From contig NZ_CP037423.1 of assembly GCF_007754155.1 (NCBI RefSeq), positions 8,552,938 to 8,616,937 of the forward strand: a stretch of 64,000 nt of DNA, given 5' to 3'. The notes under the pieces were generated by a model. The model ran no database searches and had not been told where the DNA came from. It saw nothing but the letters and a program-made list of their open reading frames with translations. Both the position numbers and the translations under genes were made by a program. The DNA comes from Stieleria neptunia. GTDB lineage: Bacteria > Planctomycetota > Planctomycetia > Pirellulales > Pirellulaceae. Of the stretch, positions 8,949-18,342 are shown in pieces; position 1 is the first letter of the stretch, and every line of letters starts with the position of its first letter.

Positions 8949-9800
8949 ATGGCCGGTTATGTAGAAATGTTTCGTCTCGGCAAGACCTACGACACGCCCA
9001 ACGGGCCCGCGGTCATTGTCGAAGAATTTAATTTGAACATGGCGAAAGGCGAGTACATTTGCTTGCTCGGTCACTCCGGTTGCGGCAAGAGCACCGTGTT
9101 GACCATGACCGCCGGACTCAACCCGATCAGCGACGGCGGGATCGTCATCGACGGCCACGAAATCGAAGGGCCGGGCCCGGACCGCGGCGTCGTCTTTCAA
9201 TCGCCGTGCCTGATGCCGTGGATGACGGCGCTGGAAAACGTGTTGCTGGGCGTCAACCAGGTCTATCCACACGGCAGCAAAGCACAGCGGCGCGACATCG
9301 CCGGGTATTACCTGACGTTGGTCGGGCTCGGCAGCAGCCTCCACACACGCGCCTCGGCACTCAGCCAAGGCATGCAGCAGCGTGTCGGGATCGCGCGGGC
9401 GTTTGCCCTGAAACCGAAAATGTTGCTGTTGGATGAACCGTTCGGCATGCTCGACTCGCTCACCCGAATGGAGCTGCAAGAGATTCTGTTGGAGATCCTC
9501 GTCCGCGACAAAGTCACCACGCTGATGATCACGCACGACGTCGACGAAGCGCTGTTCATGAGCGATCGGGTCGTGATGATGACCAACGGTCCGCGGGCAC
9601 GCGTCGGCAAAGTATTCGAAATGCCGTTTGACAGGCCGCGGGTCCGCGCCGAGGTCCTCGATCATCCCCAGTACTACGACCTGCGGGGCGACATGATTCA
9701 GTTCCTTGAAGATCAAGACCACAAGAAGTTGAAGGCCGACGCGGAAGCCTTGGAAGCGAAAAAGCAGGCCGAACAGGAGCCCCAAGAGGTCGGCGTTTAA
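8949..9800 (+). CDS. nrtD: Nitrate ABC transporter ATP-binding protein (NrtD-like)
   Basis: 283 residues from the ATG at 8949, which follows an AAGGCGG purine stretch. Walker A GHSGCGKS, signature [13 protein letters not shown] (LSGGQ variant with Gln), Walker B MLLLDEP and an intact H-loop ([10 protein letters not shown]) are visible. The protein ends in a Lys/Glu/Gln-rich tail of about 30 residues. It belongs to the NrtD/CmpD/SsuB ATPases and lies 107 bp after nrtC. Together they would power NrtB. Confidence 0.93.
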   Translation: MAGYVEMFRLGKTYDTPNGPAVIVEEFNLNMAKGEYICLLGHSGCGKSTVLTMTAGLNPISDGGIVIDGHEIEGPGPDRGVVFQSPCLMPWMTALENVLLGVNQVYPHGSKAQRRDIAGYYLTLVGLGSSLHTRASALSQGMQQRVGIARAFALKPKMLLLDEPFGMLDSLTRMELQEILLEILVRDKVTTLMITHDVDEALFMSDRVVMMTNGPRARVGKVFEMPFDRPRVRAEVLDHPQYYDLRGDMIQFLEDQDHKKLKADAEALEAKKQAEQEPQEVGV

Positions 9801-9821
9801 TCGCGCACCCGATTTAACACT

Positions 9822-10670
9822 ATGATCACTGCCACATCCAATCATTCGTTTATGACCAACATGATCGTGTTGGAAATCGACGACAGCGGTTCGCCACCGA
9901 CCTGCTCGATCCCGGTCGCCGATCGCGCGATCGCTGCTTCGCTGGAGACGGGATTGCCCTCGATCAAACAGTCCGTCGAGGGAGAAGCGGACGCGGTCGC
10001 GATGTGCGTTCCGATCTACCGCTCCGGTGAGATCGCTTCGGTGATCGCTTGGGTCGGCAACGCCAATGACGATACCGTCGGGGTGATGGAGATCTGGCAG
10101 CCGATCGGTGAATTCGATGACCTGAACCTCACGCACGGCTATTACGGCCCGCTGGACCGATTCCAAAACGTCAGCTCGTTTGTGCGTTTCGAAAAGGGCA
10201 TGGGCTTGCCCGGCCAGGTCTGGCGCAACCTCAGTTTCACCATCCACGACAACCTTCCCAGTCATCCCGGTTTCCTGCGTGCGGCCGGCGCGTCCGCTGA
10301 ATCGTTGCAAGTCGCAGTTGGCATGCCGGTCTGCGGCGACGACTTCCTGGCCGCGGCCGTGCTGATCAGTTCCGACTCCGCTCCGATCGCCCGCGGCTAC
10401 GAGGTCTGGCGATGCGCCGAGGACCGGTTCCTGTTGGAGTCCCGCGCGTACCAACGCCTGGAACAATCGCTGATGTACCAGGGCGAGCAAAACGTTCCGT
10501 TGGAAGGCAGTCTGCCCGGGCTCGCCTATGCCTCCGGTGTCGCCACGATCAGCGAAGATCCCGACATCGTCTACTCGGGACGTCCCTTTCGCGGCGGCCC
10601 TTGTAAAGGTGTTGCGATCCCGTTCTTCGAAGAAGATCGCATGACGAACATCCTGACTTTGTTGCTGTAA
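9822..10670 (+). CDS. GAF-domain protein in the nitrate operon
   Basis: 282 residues, soluble, no signal peptide. The middle (about residues 110-190) carries a GAF-like signature, FEKGMGLPGQVW, followed by VAVGMPVCGDDFLAAAVLI. The first 90 residues (with VAMCVPIYRSGEIASVIAWV) and the last 90 (VATISEDPDIVY..GVAIPFFEEDRMTNILTLLL) look like further GAF-type halves. No kinase, cyclase or DNA-binding domain is present. The gene sits 21 bp after nrtD and 15 bp before the Fe-S/anchor gene. GAF domains bind small ligands or redox cofactors, so it may sense nitrate, nitrite or redox state for the operon. That role is inferred from position. Confidence 0.75.
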   Translation: MITATSNHSFMTNMIVLEIDDSGSPPTCSIPVADRAIAASLETGLPSIKQSVEGEADAVAMCVPIYRSGEIASVIAWVGNANDDTVGVMEIWQPIGEFDDLNLTHGYYGPLDRFQNVSSFVRFEKGMGLPGQVWRNLSFTIHDNLPSHPGFLRAAGASAESLQVAVGMPVCGDDFLAAAVLISSDSAPIARGYEVWRCAEDRFLLESRAYQRLEQSLMYQGEQNVPLEGSLPGLAYASGVATISEDPDIVYSGRPFRGGPCKGVAIPFFEEDRMTNILTLLL

Positions 10671-10685
10671 GGGAACAGAAACGCA

Positions 10686-12398
10686 ATGAGCACTATGCTT
10701 CCCGTCGTCAACCGACAGCCCGAATTGGTCGGGCAGTTGCTGCACGAGCAACAACAGCTCAGCGCCGTTGAACAGTTCAGCGATTGGCACAGCGATCACG
10801 AGTCGGCCGACACCGTGACCGCACCGGCGCAGGAAAAATACTATCGCAGCCTGTTGCCGGCGACGGCCCCCGGACCGAACGAGCAATTCGCCTTCGAAGT
10901 CGACTTGAATGCGTGCAGCGGATGCAAGGCCTGTGTGGTGGCCTGCCACACGCTCAACGGATTGGAAGAGGACGAATCATGGCGGCGGGTCGGGACGCTG
11001 CTGATCGGCGACCCCGATTATGCCGACGCCGCCGCGATCCAGCATGTCACCACCGCCTGCCACCACTGCGAAGACCCCGGATGCCTGAACGGTTGCCCGG
11101 TCAAAGCCTACGACAAAGACCCGGTCACGGGGATCGTCCGCCACTTGGATGACCAATGCATCGGTTGCAAGTACTGCACGATGATGTGCCCGTACGAGGT
11201 GCCGCAATACAGCGATCGCCTGGGCATTGTTCGCAAGTGCGACATGTGTCATCAACGTTTGAGCGTGGGCGAAGCACCGGCCTGCGTTCAGTCCTGTCCG
11301 AACGAGGCGATTCGCATCACCGTCGTCCCGACCGACAACGGTCCATCCGCTTCGCATGAAACACTCGTTCCCTCATCGCCGTCTTCAAACCTTACCGGTC
11401 CGACGACGCGCTACGTTGCCGAATCACCGCTCGATCCCGCGCGGACACGTCCCCAGGACGAGAACGTCGACGAGGTCGCCGAGAGCCATTGGCCGTTGGC
11501 GGTGATGTTGGTCGCGACACAGATTTCCGTCGGCATCCTGATCGCGGAATCGCTTTCCACGCTGGTGCTGACCGCCGTGGGAATCAGCGTCCCGGACGCC
11601 GTACCGATCGCCGCCGCACTTTCGGCATTCGCGATCGGCAACATCGGGCTTGGGATCGCTCCGCTGCACCTCGGCCAACCGCTTCGCATGTGGCGTGTCT
11701 TTTTGGGTTTAAAGACCAGTTGGCTCAGTCGCGAAGCCGTCGTGTTGGGCAAGTTCATGGGACTGCTGGCCGGGGCCATCGCGTTGCTCCTGCTGCCCGT
11801 GGTCTGGGACTGGATCCCGACGTCGATCCAACAGTGGATTCCGACCGAATGGATCCCCGCGTGGGCCGGGCGGGCATTGCTGGCTGCTTCGATTCCGGTC
11901 GGACTGGCGGGATTGTATTGCAGCGCAATGATCTACATCGCGACCAAACGACGCCCCTGGCGCGGCGCGCGAACGTTGCCGCGTTTCTTCGGCACCTCGC
12001 TGACTTGTGGCCCGATCATCGCAGCGGTCGTGTTCGCGTTTGCCGGATTCGGCATCACCGCGGCGCTCTTGTGCCTGGCCGGTGCCGCTGCCGGCTGGTG
12101 GAAATGGACGCGTGAACGCCGGCTCTATCGAACCCCTGCCGGTTCCGATGATCCGTACGACCGGCGTTCTCGGCGGCTGGTCCATCAGCATCTCGGTGAG
12201 ACGTTGCGGATGAGAAACTTCAGTGCCGTCGTCGCCACGCTGCTGGCGGGATTGGCAGTTGTCCTGTGCCCGTGGTTGCCCATGGCCGGCGCGGTCTGTG
12301 CCGCGCTGTCTGCCGCGGTCTGGATCGCCGGCGAAAACCTGGAACGCCTGCTGTATTTCCAAAGCGTTGTTTACGACCGCATGCCGGGCACACTTTAA
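10686..12398 (+). CDS. Fused 4x[4Fe-4S] ferredoxin and DmsC-like membrane anchor, electron donor to NasA
   Basis: 570 residues in two parts. Residues about 60-225 are a DmsB/NrfC-type ferredoxin with four Cys clusters: CSGCKACVVAC, CHHCEDPGCLNGC, CIGCKYCTMMC and CDMC..ACVQSC, 16 Cys in all. From about residue 255 to the end come about eight hydrophobic segments with DmsC signatures: HLGQPLRMWRVFLGL, SWLSRE, the RRPW motif and a C-terminal ERLLYFQ. DMSO-reductase-type enzymes normally encode these as two subunits; here they are one chain. It ends 12 bp before nasA. The arrangement suggests that quinol in the membrane feeds electrons to NasA, unlike ferredoxin- or NADH-fed assimilatory reductases. 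The electron route is inferred. Confidence 0.9.
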   Translation: MSTMLPVVNRQPELVGQLLHEQQQLSAVEQFSDWHSDHESADTVTAPAQEKYYRSLLPATAPGPNEQFAFEVDLNACSGCKACVVACHTLNGLEEDESWRRVGTLLIGDPDYADAAAIQHVTTACHHCEDPGCLNGCPVKAYDKDPVTGIVRHLDDQCIGCKYCTMMCPYEVPQYSDRLGIVRKCDMCHQRLSVGEAPACVQSCPNEAIRITVVPTDNGPSASHETLVPSSPSSNLTGPTTRYVAESPLDPARTRPQDENVDEVAESHWPLAVMLVATQISVGILIAESLSTLVLTAVGISVPDAVPIAAALSAFAIGNIGLGIAPLHLGQPLRMWRVFLGLKTSWLSREAVVLGKFMGLLAGAIALLLLPVVWDWIPTSIQQWIPTEWIPAWAGRALLAASIPVGLAGLYCSAMIYIATKRRPWRGARTLPRFFGTSLTCGPIIAAVVFAFAGFGITAALLCLAGAAAGWWKWTRERRLYRTPAGSDDPYDRRSRRLVHQHLGETLRMRNFSAVVATLLAGLAVVLCPWLPMAGAVCAALSAAVWIAGENLERLLYFQSVVYDRMPGTL

Positions 12399-12410
12399 GA
12401 GACCACCGCG

Positions 12411-14669
12411 ATGAGCATCGGATCCACCAAATCATTGACCCAAATCAACGACGAGCGTCGCCCGCGGTCCTTTGAGCTTCCCCAGCTGCTGCAGGCTCGC
12501 ACGGGCAAGATGACCCGTGAACTGCTGCTCAACCCGGGCGACCATGGGCTGGGGATGACGCCCGAGTCGTTGCGTGCCGAAACAACCACCGTGGCCGCAT
12601 GCGGCTATTGCGCCACCGGTTGCGGATTGCGTCTTCACGTCCGCGACGGACAAGCCGTAGGTTTGACCCCCGAAACCGATTACCCGGTCAACCTGGGCAT
12701 GGCTTGCCCCAAGGGGTGGGAAGCCCTGGAGGTGCTCGACGCCGATGACCGAGCGACCCACCCGTTGCTGCGCGATGCCAATGGCGAACTCAAACGCGTC
12801 GACTGGGACACCGCACTGACGACGTTTACCGAGCGTTTGAAAGCCATTCAATCCGAACACGGCAACGATTCGGTCGCGTTCCTCAGCACGGGGCAAATCC
12901 CTTGTGAAGAGATGGCGTTTCTCGGCGCGCTGGCAAAGTTCGGGATGGGAATGCTGCACGGCGACGGCAACACGCGGCAATGCATGGCAACCGCCGTGAC
13001 CGCGTACAAGGAATCGTTCGGATTCGACGCACCACCGTACACCTATGACGATTTCCAACAGAGCGATTGTCTGGTGTTTGTCGGCGCCAATCCCTGCATC
13101 GGGCACCCGATCATGTGGGAACGCGTGCTCCGCAATCCGAACTCACCCGAGATCATTGTGCTGGATCCCCGCCGGACCGAAACGGCGATGGCCGCGACAC
13201 AGCATGTGCAACTGCGTCCCAAGAACGATCTGGCCATTCTGTATGCGATCACCCAGCACCTGATTGCATCGGATTTGGTCGACCACGAATTCATCGCGGC
13301 ACACACGACCGGATACGATGAACTGGCTTCCCACGTCGCGGCGTTCACCCCCGACGCCGTCGGCCCCGCTGCCGGCATCTCCGCCGACGAGATCCGCCGC
13401 GCCGCCGAAACGATCGGTCAGGCGAAGGCGGCGTCGTTGTGGTGGACGATGGGCGTCAACCAAAGCTACGAGGGGACTCGAACCGCCCAGGCGATGATCA
13501 ACATCGCCTTGATCACCGGAAACATCGGGCGCCCGGGAACCGGTGCCAACAGCATCACCGGACAGTGCAACGCGATGGGGTCGCGATTGTGGAGCAACAC
13601 GACCAACCTGTTCGGTCACCACAAATTCGAATCGCCCGAAGATCGCGCGCGCGTCGCAAGCATCCTCGGTATCGACGTGGACACCATCCCCACAGAAACC
13701 GGCTGGTCCTACGACCGAATCGTCGAGGGCATCCGCAACGACGAAATCAAAGGGCTGTGGGTGATCGCCACCAACCCGGCACATAGCTGGATCGACCGAG
13801 GCGACTTCAAAGTCTTGCTCGACAAGCTCGATTTTCTGGTGGTGCAAGACATGTACGCATCCACCGAGACCGCGCGGCTGGCCGATCTGGTGTTGCCGGC
13901 CGCGGGTTGGGGCGAAAAGGAAGGCACGTTCATCAACAGCGAACGGCGCTATGGGCTGCTCAAGAAAGTCCGCAAAGCCCCCGGCGAAGCGCTGGCGGAT
14001 TTCCAGATCTTTCGCGCCGTCGCAGCCTACTGGGGCGTCGAAGACATGTTTGCCGATTGGACACACCCCGAAGCCGTGTTCGAAACAATGCAAGCGGCCA
14101 GCGCAGGCCGTCCCTGCGACATCACCGGAATCGACGGCTATCGACAGCTTGATCAATGCGGCGGCATCCAGTGGCCGTGGTCGCGTGAGGACGCGGCGGC
14201 GCAGCAGACGCCGCCCCAAGAACGTCGACTGTTCGCCGACGGATCGTTTTGCCACCCGGACGCCAAGGCACGGTTGATCGTTGACAACATCACGCCGATG
14301 CCCGAACCGCCGGACCAAGCATTCCCGATTCTGTTGATGTCCGGACGCGGCACGGTCAGCCAGTGGCACACGCAAACACGGACCAGCAAGAGCAAGGTTC
14401 TGCGAAAGCTTTACCCCGAGCGGCCGTATGTCGAAATCCATCCGACCGACGCCAGTTTGATCGGCGTTCACAACGGCGACACCGTTTCGGTGCGTTCACG
14501 ACGGGGCGAAGTCTTCGTCACCGCGATGGTCACGCCCACCGTCCAGCGAAATCAAGCGTTCATCCCGATGCACTATGACATCATCAATGAACTGACACTG
14601 CGGCATTTCGATCCCCATTCACGGCAACCGAGTTTCAAGGACTGCGCCGTGGCGATCCGCAAAGCCTAA
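12411..14669 (+). CDS. nasA: Nitrate reductase catalytic subunit (NasA/NapA-type molybdopterin oxidoreductase)
   Basis: 752 residues. An N-terminal [4Fe-4S] motif is formed by C64, C67, C71 and C99 (CGYCATGC...GMACPKG). The Mo ligand Cys is at about residue 191 ([11 protein letters not shown]), as in NasA/NapA nitrate reductases. The motif [14 protein letters not shown] and the C-terminal MopB segment ([17 protein letters not shown], then [10 protein letters not shown]) complete the bis-MGD fold. There is no Tat signal, so it acts in the cytoplasm. About 60 extra residues precede the Fe-S motif. It lacks the C-terminal [2Fe-2S] domain of many NasA proteins. It reduces nitrate to nitrite, with the upstream fused protein as likely electron donor and NirA downstream as the next step. 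Confidence 0.94.
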   Translation: MSIGSTKSLTQINDERRPRSFELPQLLQARTGKMTRELLLNPGDHGLGMTPESLRAETTTVAACGYCATGCGLRLHVRDGQAVGLTPETDYPVNLGMACPKGWEALEVLDADDRATHPLLRDANGELKRVDWDTALTTFTERLKAIQSEHGNDSVAFLSTGQIPCEEMAFLGALAKFGMGMLHGDGNTRQCMATAVTAYKESFGFDAPPYTYDDFQQSDCLVFVGANPCIGHPIMWERVLRNPNSPEIIVLDPRRTETAMAATQHVQLRPKNDLAILYAITQHLIASDLVDHEFIAAHTTGYDELASHVAAFTPDAVGPAAGISADEIRRAAETIGQAKAASLWWTMGVNQSYEGTRTAQAMINIALITGNIGRPGTGANSITGQCNAMGSRLWSNTTNLFGHHKFESPEDRARVASILGIDVDTIPTETGWSYDRIVEGIRNDEIKGLWVIATNPAHSWIDRGDFKVLLDKLDFLVVQDMYASTETARLADLVLPAAGWGEKEGTFINSERRYGLLKKVRKAPGEALADFQIFRAVAAYWGVEDMFADWTHPEAVFETMQAASAGRPCDITGIDGYRQLDQCGGIQWPWSREDAAAQQTPPQERRLFADGSFCHPDAKARLIVDNITPMPEPPDQAFPILLMSGRGTVSQWHTQTRTSKSKVLRKLYPERPYVEIHPTDASLIGVHNGDTVSVRSRRGEVFVTAMVTPTVQRNQAFIPMHYDIINELTLRHFDPHSRQPSFKDCAVAIRKA

Positions 14670-14708
14670 TCCGCCATCACTTCCACTGACCAACGACACC
14701 GTCTGACC

Positions 14709-16523
14709 ATGTCCAACGATAAAGCGTTCACCGAGGAACAAAAACAATTTCTTTCCGGATTCGCGTTCGGTGCGGATGTGGCGCGCGCCGTCAGCGGATT
14801 GCCGGTCATCAGCAACGGCAGCAGCTGTGGCGGCGATGCATCGATCACCGTCGGCAGCAAAACGACGACGACGCTGCCGATCGGCCCCGAAAAGATCGCG
14901 TTGATCGCCCAGCAAGAAACCGAGTCGGCCGGAAAAACGCTCTGCAAGGAAGAACTCGCCAAGAAAGAGAAGAACCCGCTGGACATCTGGGACGAGATGC
15001 AGGCCCGCAGCGATGCCGGCGAGTTTCCCAAAGGGACCGACGTGTTCCTGCAAAAATTCCACGGACTATTCTACGTCGCGCCGGCACAAAACAGCTACAT
15101 GTGCCGCATGCGGATTCCGGGCGGATCGCTGCGGGGCTGGCAACTGGCCGGTCTGGCCGACCTGGCCGATCGATCGGCCGGCGGCTATTTGGACGTGACG
15201 ACGCGGGCCAACCTGCAATACCGCGAGATCCCCGCCGATCAAGCGATGAACATTCTGTATGGGTTGCGCGAATTGGATATCGTCAGCCTGGGTTCCGGCG
15301 GCGACAACATCCGCAACTGCACGGCAAGTCCGCTTTCGGGCATCGACACGTGCGAATTGATCGAGACGATCCCGTTGGCCAAGCGGATGCACCATTACAT
15401 CTTGAACAGTCGAGAAATGTATGGGCTGCCGCGGAAATTCAACATCGCCTTTGACGGCGGTGGCACCATCAGCGCCTTGGATGACACCAACGACATCGGC
15501 TTTCACGCGGTCCGCATCGACGAACAACACGCGACGGCCGACTTCCCTGCCGGCGTGTACTTTCAACTCACACTCGGCGGCATCACCGGGCACAAAGATT
15601 TCGCCCGTCCCACCGGAGTCCTGCTACGCCCCGACCAATGCCTTGCCGTCGCCGGCGCCATCGTTCGCGTGTTCGTCAAATCCGGTGATCGCACCGATCG
15701 CAAGAAAGCGCGACTGAAGTACGTGTTGGACGATTGGGGGTTCGAAAAATTTGTCGCCGCCGTCGAAGAACAACTCGGTCGGACGCTCGGCCGTTTCGAC
15801 GAATCCAAATTGACCCGATCGGTCGCCGAAAATCGTCTGGCCCACATCGGGTTTCACCCGCAAGCCCAAGCGAACAAAAACTACGTCGGTGTCGTCTTGC
15901 CGGTCGGGCGGATCACCAGCGACCAGGCTCGCGGGCTGGCGCAAATTGCCGACGAGTACGGGAACGGTGAGATCCGTTTGACGGTTTGGCAAAACCTGCT
16001 GATCCCCAACCTTTCCGATGCCGACACCGACGCCGTTAAAGAACGACTGACGGAACTGGGACTCGGATACGAAGCGAGCAGCTTTCGAGCGGGGCTGGTT
16101 GCCTGCACCGGTAGCGGAGGCTGCAAATACGCCGCGGCCGAAACCAAAACCCAGGCGATGGCGCTGGCCGAACATCTTGAATCCCAATTCAAACTGGACA
16201 GCCCGATCAACATCCACTTGACCGGATGCCACCACAGTTGTGCCCAGCACTACATCGGTGACATCGGCTTGCTGGGCTGCAAAGTCGAAAAAGGCGACGA
16301 CATGGTCGACGGGTACCACGTGCACCTGGGAGGCGGCTGGGGCGACCGCCAGGGGATCGCTCGGCTGATCTTTGAATCGATCGCTTTCGAAGATATGCCC
16401 GATTTGATCTCCGCCATCATCGGCGGCTACCTGGATCAACGGCGCGACGGCGAGACGTTTGTTGAATTCACCGCCCGATCCTCCGATGACGAATTGAAAT
16501 CCCTCGCCCGAGCCTTGGTTTGA
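14709..16523 (+). CDS. nirA: Nitrite reductase NirA (sirohaem/[4Fe-4S])
   Basis: 604 residues. Sirohaem/[4Fe-4S] ligands are C466, C472, C507 and C511 (CTGSGGC and TGCHHSC). Two sulfite/nitrite reductase ferredoxin-like halves are visible (LDVTTRANLQYREIP and IRLTVWQNLLIPNL). NRNCTASPLSG-type sequence (IRNCTASPLSGID) is typical of NirA. It reduces nitrite to ammonium with six electrons. An N-terminal extension of about 85 residues carries EEQKQFLSGFAFG, closely resembling DEQRAWLNGFFSG near the start of the next protein. It lies 40 bp after nasA and 56 bp before the flavoprotein, its likely electron donor. A sulfite substrate is less likely given the operon. Confidence 0.93.
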   Translation: MSNDKAFTEEQKQFLSGFAFGADVARAVSGLPVISNGSSCGGDASITVGSKTTTTLPIGPEKIALIAQQETESAGKTLCKEELAKKEKNPLDIWDEMQARSDAGEFPKGTDVFLQKFHGLFYVAPAQNSYMCRMRIPGGSLRGWQLAGLADLADRSAGGYLDVTTRANLQYREIPADQAMNILYGLRELDIVSLGSGGDNIRNCTASPLSGIDTCELIETIPLAKRMHHYILNSREMYGLPRKFNIAFDGGGTISALDDTNDIGFHAVRIDEQHATADFPAGVYFQLTLGGITGHKDFARPTGVLLRPDQCLAVAGAIVRVFVKSGDRTDRKKARLKYVLDDWGFEKFVAAVEEQLGRTLGRFDESKLTRSVAENRLAHIGFHPQAQANKNYVGVVLPVGRITSDQARGLAQIADEYGNGEIRLTVWQNLLIPNLSDADTDAVKERLTELGLGYEASSFRAGLVACTGSGGCKYAAAETKTQAMALAEHLESQFKLDSPINIHLTGCHHSCAQHYIGDIGLLGCKVEKGDDMVDGYHVHLGGGWGDRQGIARLIFESIAFEDMPDLISAIIGGYLDQRRDGETFVEFTARSSDDELKSLARALV

Positions 16524-16578
16524 ACCGCATTCCACTGACATCCAAAGAAGATTCGACTCCTTCCCCCCTTTGACTGCC

Positions 16579-18186
16579 ATGACAACCAGCTTTATTCCAG
16601 AATCGGCACCTTTCAACGACGAACAACGTGCCTGGCTGAACGGATTTTTCTCCGGCATGATGGGCATGCAACCCGGCGGCGACGCCTCGGCCGTGATGAA
16701 CGCCGCCGGACTGTCGGCCGATGCCTTGCCGGGGGTGATGGAACCGGAAAAAGAAGAAGAGGAAGACTTTCCCTGGCACGACGACTCGCTGCCGATCGTC
16801 GATCGCATGGAGTTGGCCGAAGGCAGGCCCGTCGAACGACGCCTGATGGCGGCGATGGCACAACTGGATTGCGGCTCCTGCGGCTACCTCTGCAAATCCT
16901 ACAGTGAAGCCATCGCATCGGGAGAAGAAACCAACCTGACGCTCTGCAGTCCCGGCGGCAAAGAAACGTCCAAGATGATCAAGAAGGTGCTGAAGGAATC
17001 CGGTGACACCGCAGCACCAGCGGGCAAACCCGCAGGTGGCGCCGCGGCCAACGGGACGTCACAACAGGGCTACACACGCAAAACACCGTACGACGCCAAG
17101 TTGATCGAGTCGCGGCCGCTCAACGGTGAAGGCTCGGCCAAAGACACCCGTCACATCGCCATCGATCTGGGTGATTCAGGCATCCAATACGAAGTCGGTG
17201 ACGCGCTGGGAATCTACCCGACCAATTGCAACGAACTGGTCGAAGCCATCGTCCATGCCATCGGCGCCGATCCCAATCTGTTGACCGTCACACCGGCGGG
17301 AGACCCCAAATCACTCGCCAACGCGCTCGGCGAAGAGTTCTGCCTGAAAGACCCCAGTGACGAGTTACTGGAACTGGCACTCAGCCGTGTTTCCGATCCG
17401 GCGACCAAAACGCAACTGTCACAAATGCTGGAAGAAGGCGCACCGGACGGTTTTGACGTTTTGGATGTCCTGCAGTTGGCGGGCGATGTGCCGATCAGTG
17501 CCACCGAGTTTCTGGAAACGCTTTCGCCCTTGAACCCCCGACTGTATTCGATCGCCAGCAGCCAGGCGTGCGTCGGCAACCAGGTTCACCTGACCGTTGG
17601 CAAAGTCACCTACGATCGAAACGGTCGATTGCGAAAGGGCGCCGCCAGCACCATGCTCGCCGATCGCTTGGAACCCGGTGCCACCCTCCGCGTATTCACA
17701 CAAGCCAATCACGGCGGGTTCACCGTCCCTGCGGATCCCGCCAAGCCGATGATCATGGTCGGTCCAGGTACCGGCATCGCTCCATTTTTGGCGTTCCTGC
17801 AAGAACGCGATGCGACCAAGGCGACGGGCAAGAATTGGTTGTTCTTCGGCGACCAACATGCCGCCACGGACTTCTTGTACCAGCAGGAATTGCAGTCGTA
17901 TCTCGACACCGGATTGTTGACCCGGCTGGACACGGCCTTCAGTCGCGACGGGACGGAAAAAGTTTACGTCCAAGATCGCATGAAACAAAACGCCGCCGAA
18001 CTCTGGAGCTGGCTGCAATCGGGAGCGCACTTCTATGTTTGCGGTGACGCCAGCCGAATGGCCGTCGACGTCGATCGCACGCTCAAATCGATCATCGCAT
18101 CCGAAGGCGGACTCTCCGACCAAGCCGCCGCCGACTATGTCGCAAAGCTGAGCAAGGAAAAACGCTACGTCCGCGACGTCTATTGA
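16579..18186 (+). CDS. 4Fe-4S/CysJ-like flavoprotein reductase, likely donor to NirA
   Basis: 535 residues from the ATG at 16579 (an in-frame TTG lies 9 bases upstream). Order of parts: a short N-terminal motif DEQRAWLNGFFSG (residues 14-26); an acidic linker; a PF04060-type [4Fe-4S] motif C98, C101, C105, C123 (DCGSCGYLC...LCSPGG); then a CysJ/CPR-like FAD domain (RLYSIASS, GAASTMLADRL) and NAD(P)H domain (GPGTGIAPFLAFLQER, C-terminal KRYVRDVY). The FMN flavodoxin domain of classical CysJ is missing and the Fe-S domain stands in its place. The likely path is NAD(P)H to FAD to [4Fe-4S] to NirA. The adjacency to nirA argues for nitrite rather than sulfite. Confidence 0.88.
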   Translation: MTTSFIPESAPFNDEQRAWLNGFFSGMMGMQPGGDASAVMNAAGLSADALPGVMEPEKEEEEDFPWHDDSLPIVDRMELAEGRPVERRLMAAMAQLDCGSCGYLCKSYSEAIASGEETNLTLCSPGGKETSKMIKKVLKESGDTAAPAGKPAGGAAANGTSQQGYTRKTPYDAKLIESRPLNGEGSAKDTRHIAIDLGDSGIQYEVGDALGIYPTNCNELVEAIVHAIGADPNLLTVTPAGDPKSLANALGEEFCLKDPSDELLELALSRVSDPATKTQLSQMLEEGAPDGFDVLDVLQLAGDVPISATEFLETLSPLNPRLYSIASSQACVGNQVHLTVGKVTYDRNGRLRKGAASTMLADRLEPGATLRVFTQANHGGFTVPADPAKPMIMVGPGTGIAPFLAFLQERDATKATGKNWLFFGDQHAATDFLYQQELQSYLDTGLLTRLDTAFSRDGTEKVYVQDRMKQNAAELWSWLQSGAHFYVCGDASRMAVDVDRTLKSIIASEGGLSDQAAADYVAKLSKEKRYVRDVY

Positions 18187-18224
18187 AGCACTAGTGCTGC
18201 GTCAACTTTTATTCTTAGGGTACC

Positions 18225-18302
18225 GCGGAAAAGGGGTCAGGTACCAAAAATGCGAAGCACCCTGCGGGCCATTTGGTTTTTGGTACCTGACCCCTTTTCC
18301 GC
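18225..18302. repeat. Perfect 26-bp inverted repeat (GGGGTCAGGTACC type)
   Basis: Arms 18225-18250 and 18277-18302 are exact reverse complements, with the core GGGGTCAGGTACCAAAAA and a 26-base loop. It lies between the convergent reductase and LuxR-regulator genes. It could end transcription both ways. The GGGGTCAGGTACC word is, from memory, a common REP-like repeat associated with REP-type transposases, but none is encoded here. Confidence 0.85.
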
Positions 18303-18342
18303 TCGACAAACGCAGGCTCGAAAATTGAAAGCTGACAAAGCA

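Noticed and set aside
8838..10949. 703-codon open frame antisense to nrtD and the GAF gene
   Set aside because: It covers two well-supported genes and their gap on the other strand and shows no motif; a codon-bias shadow.
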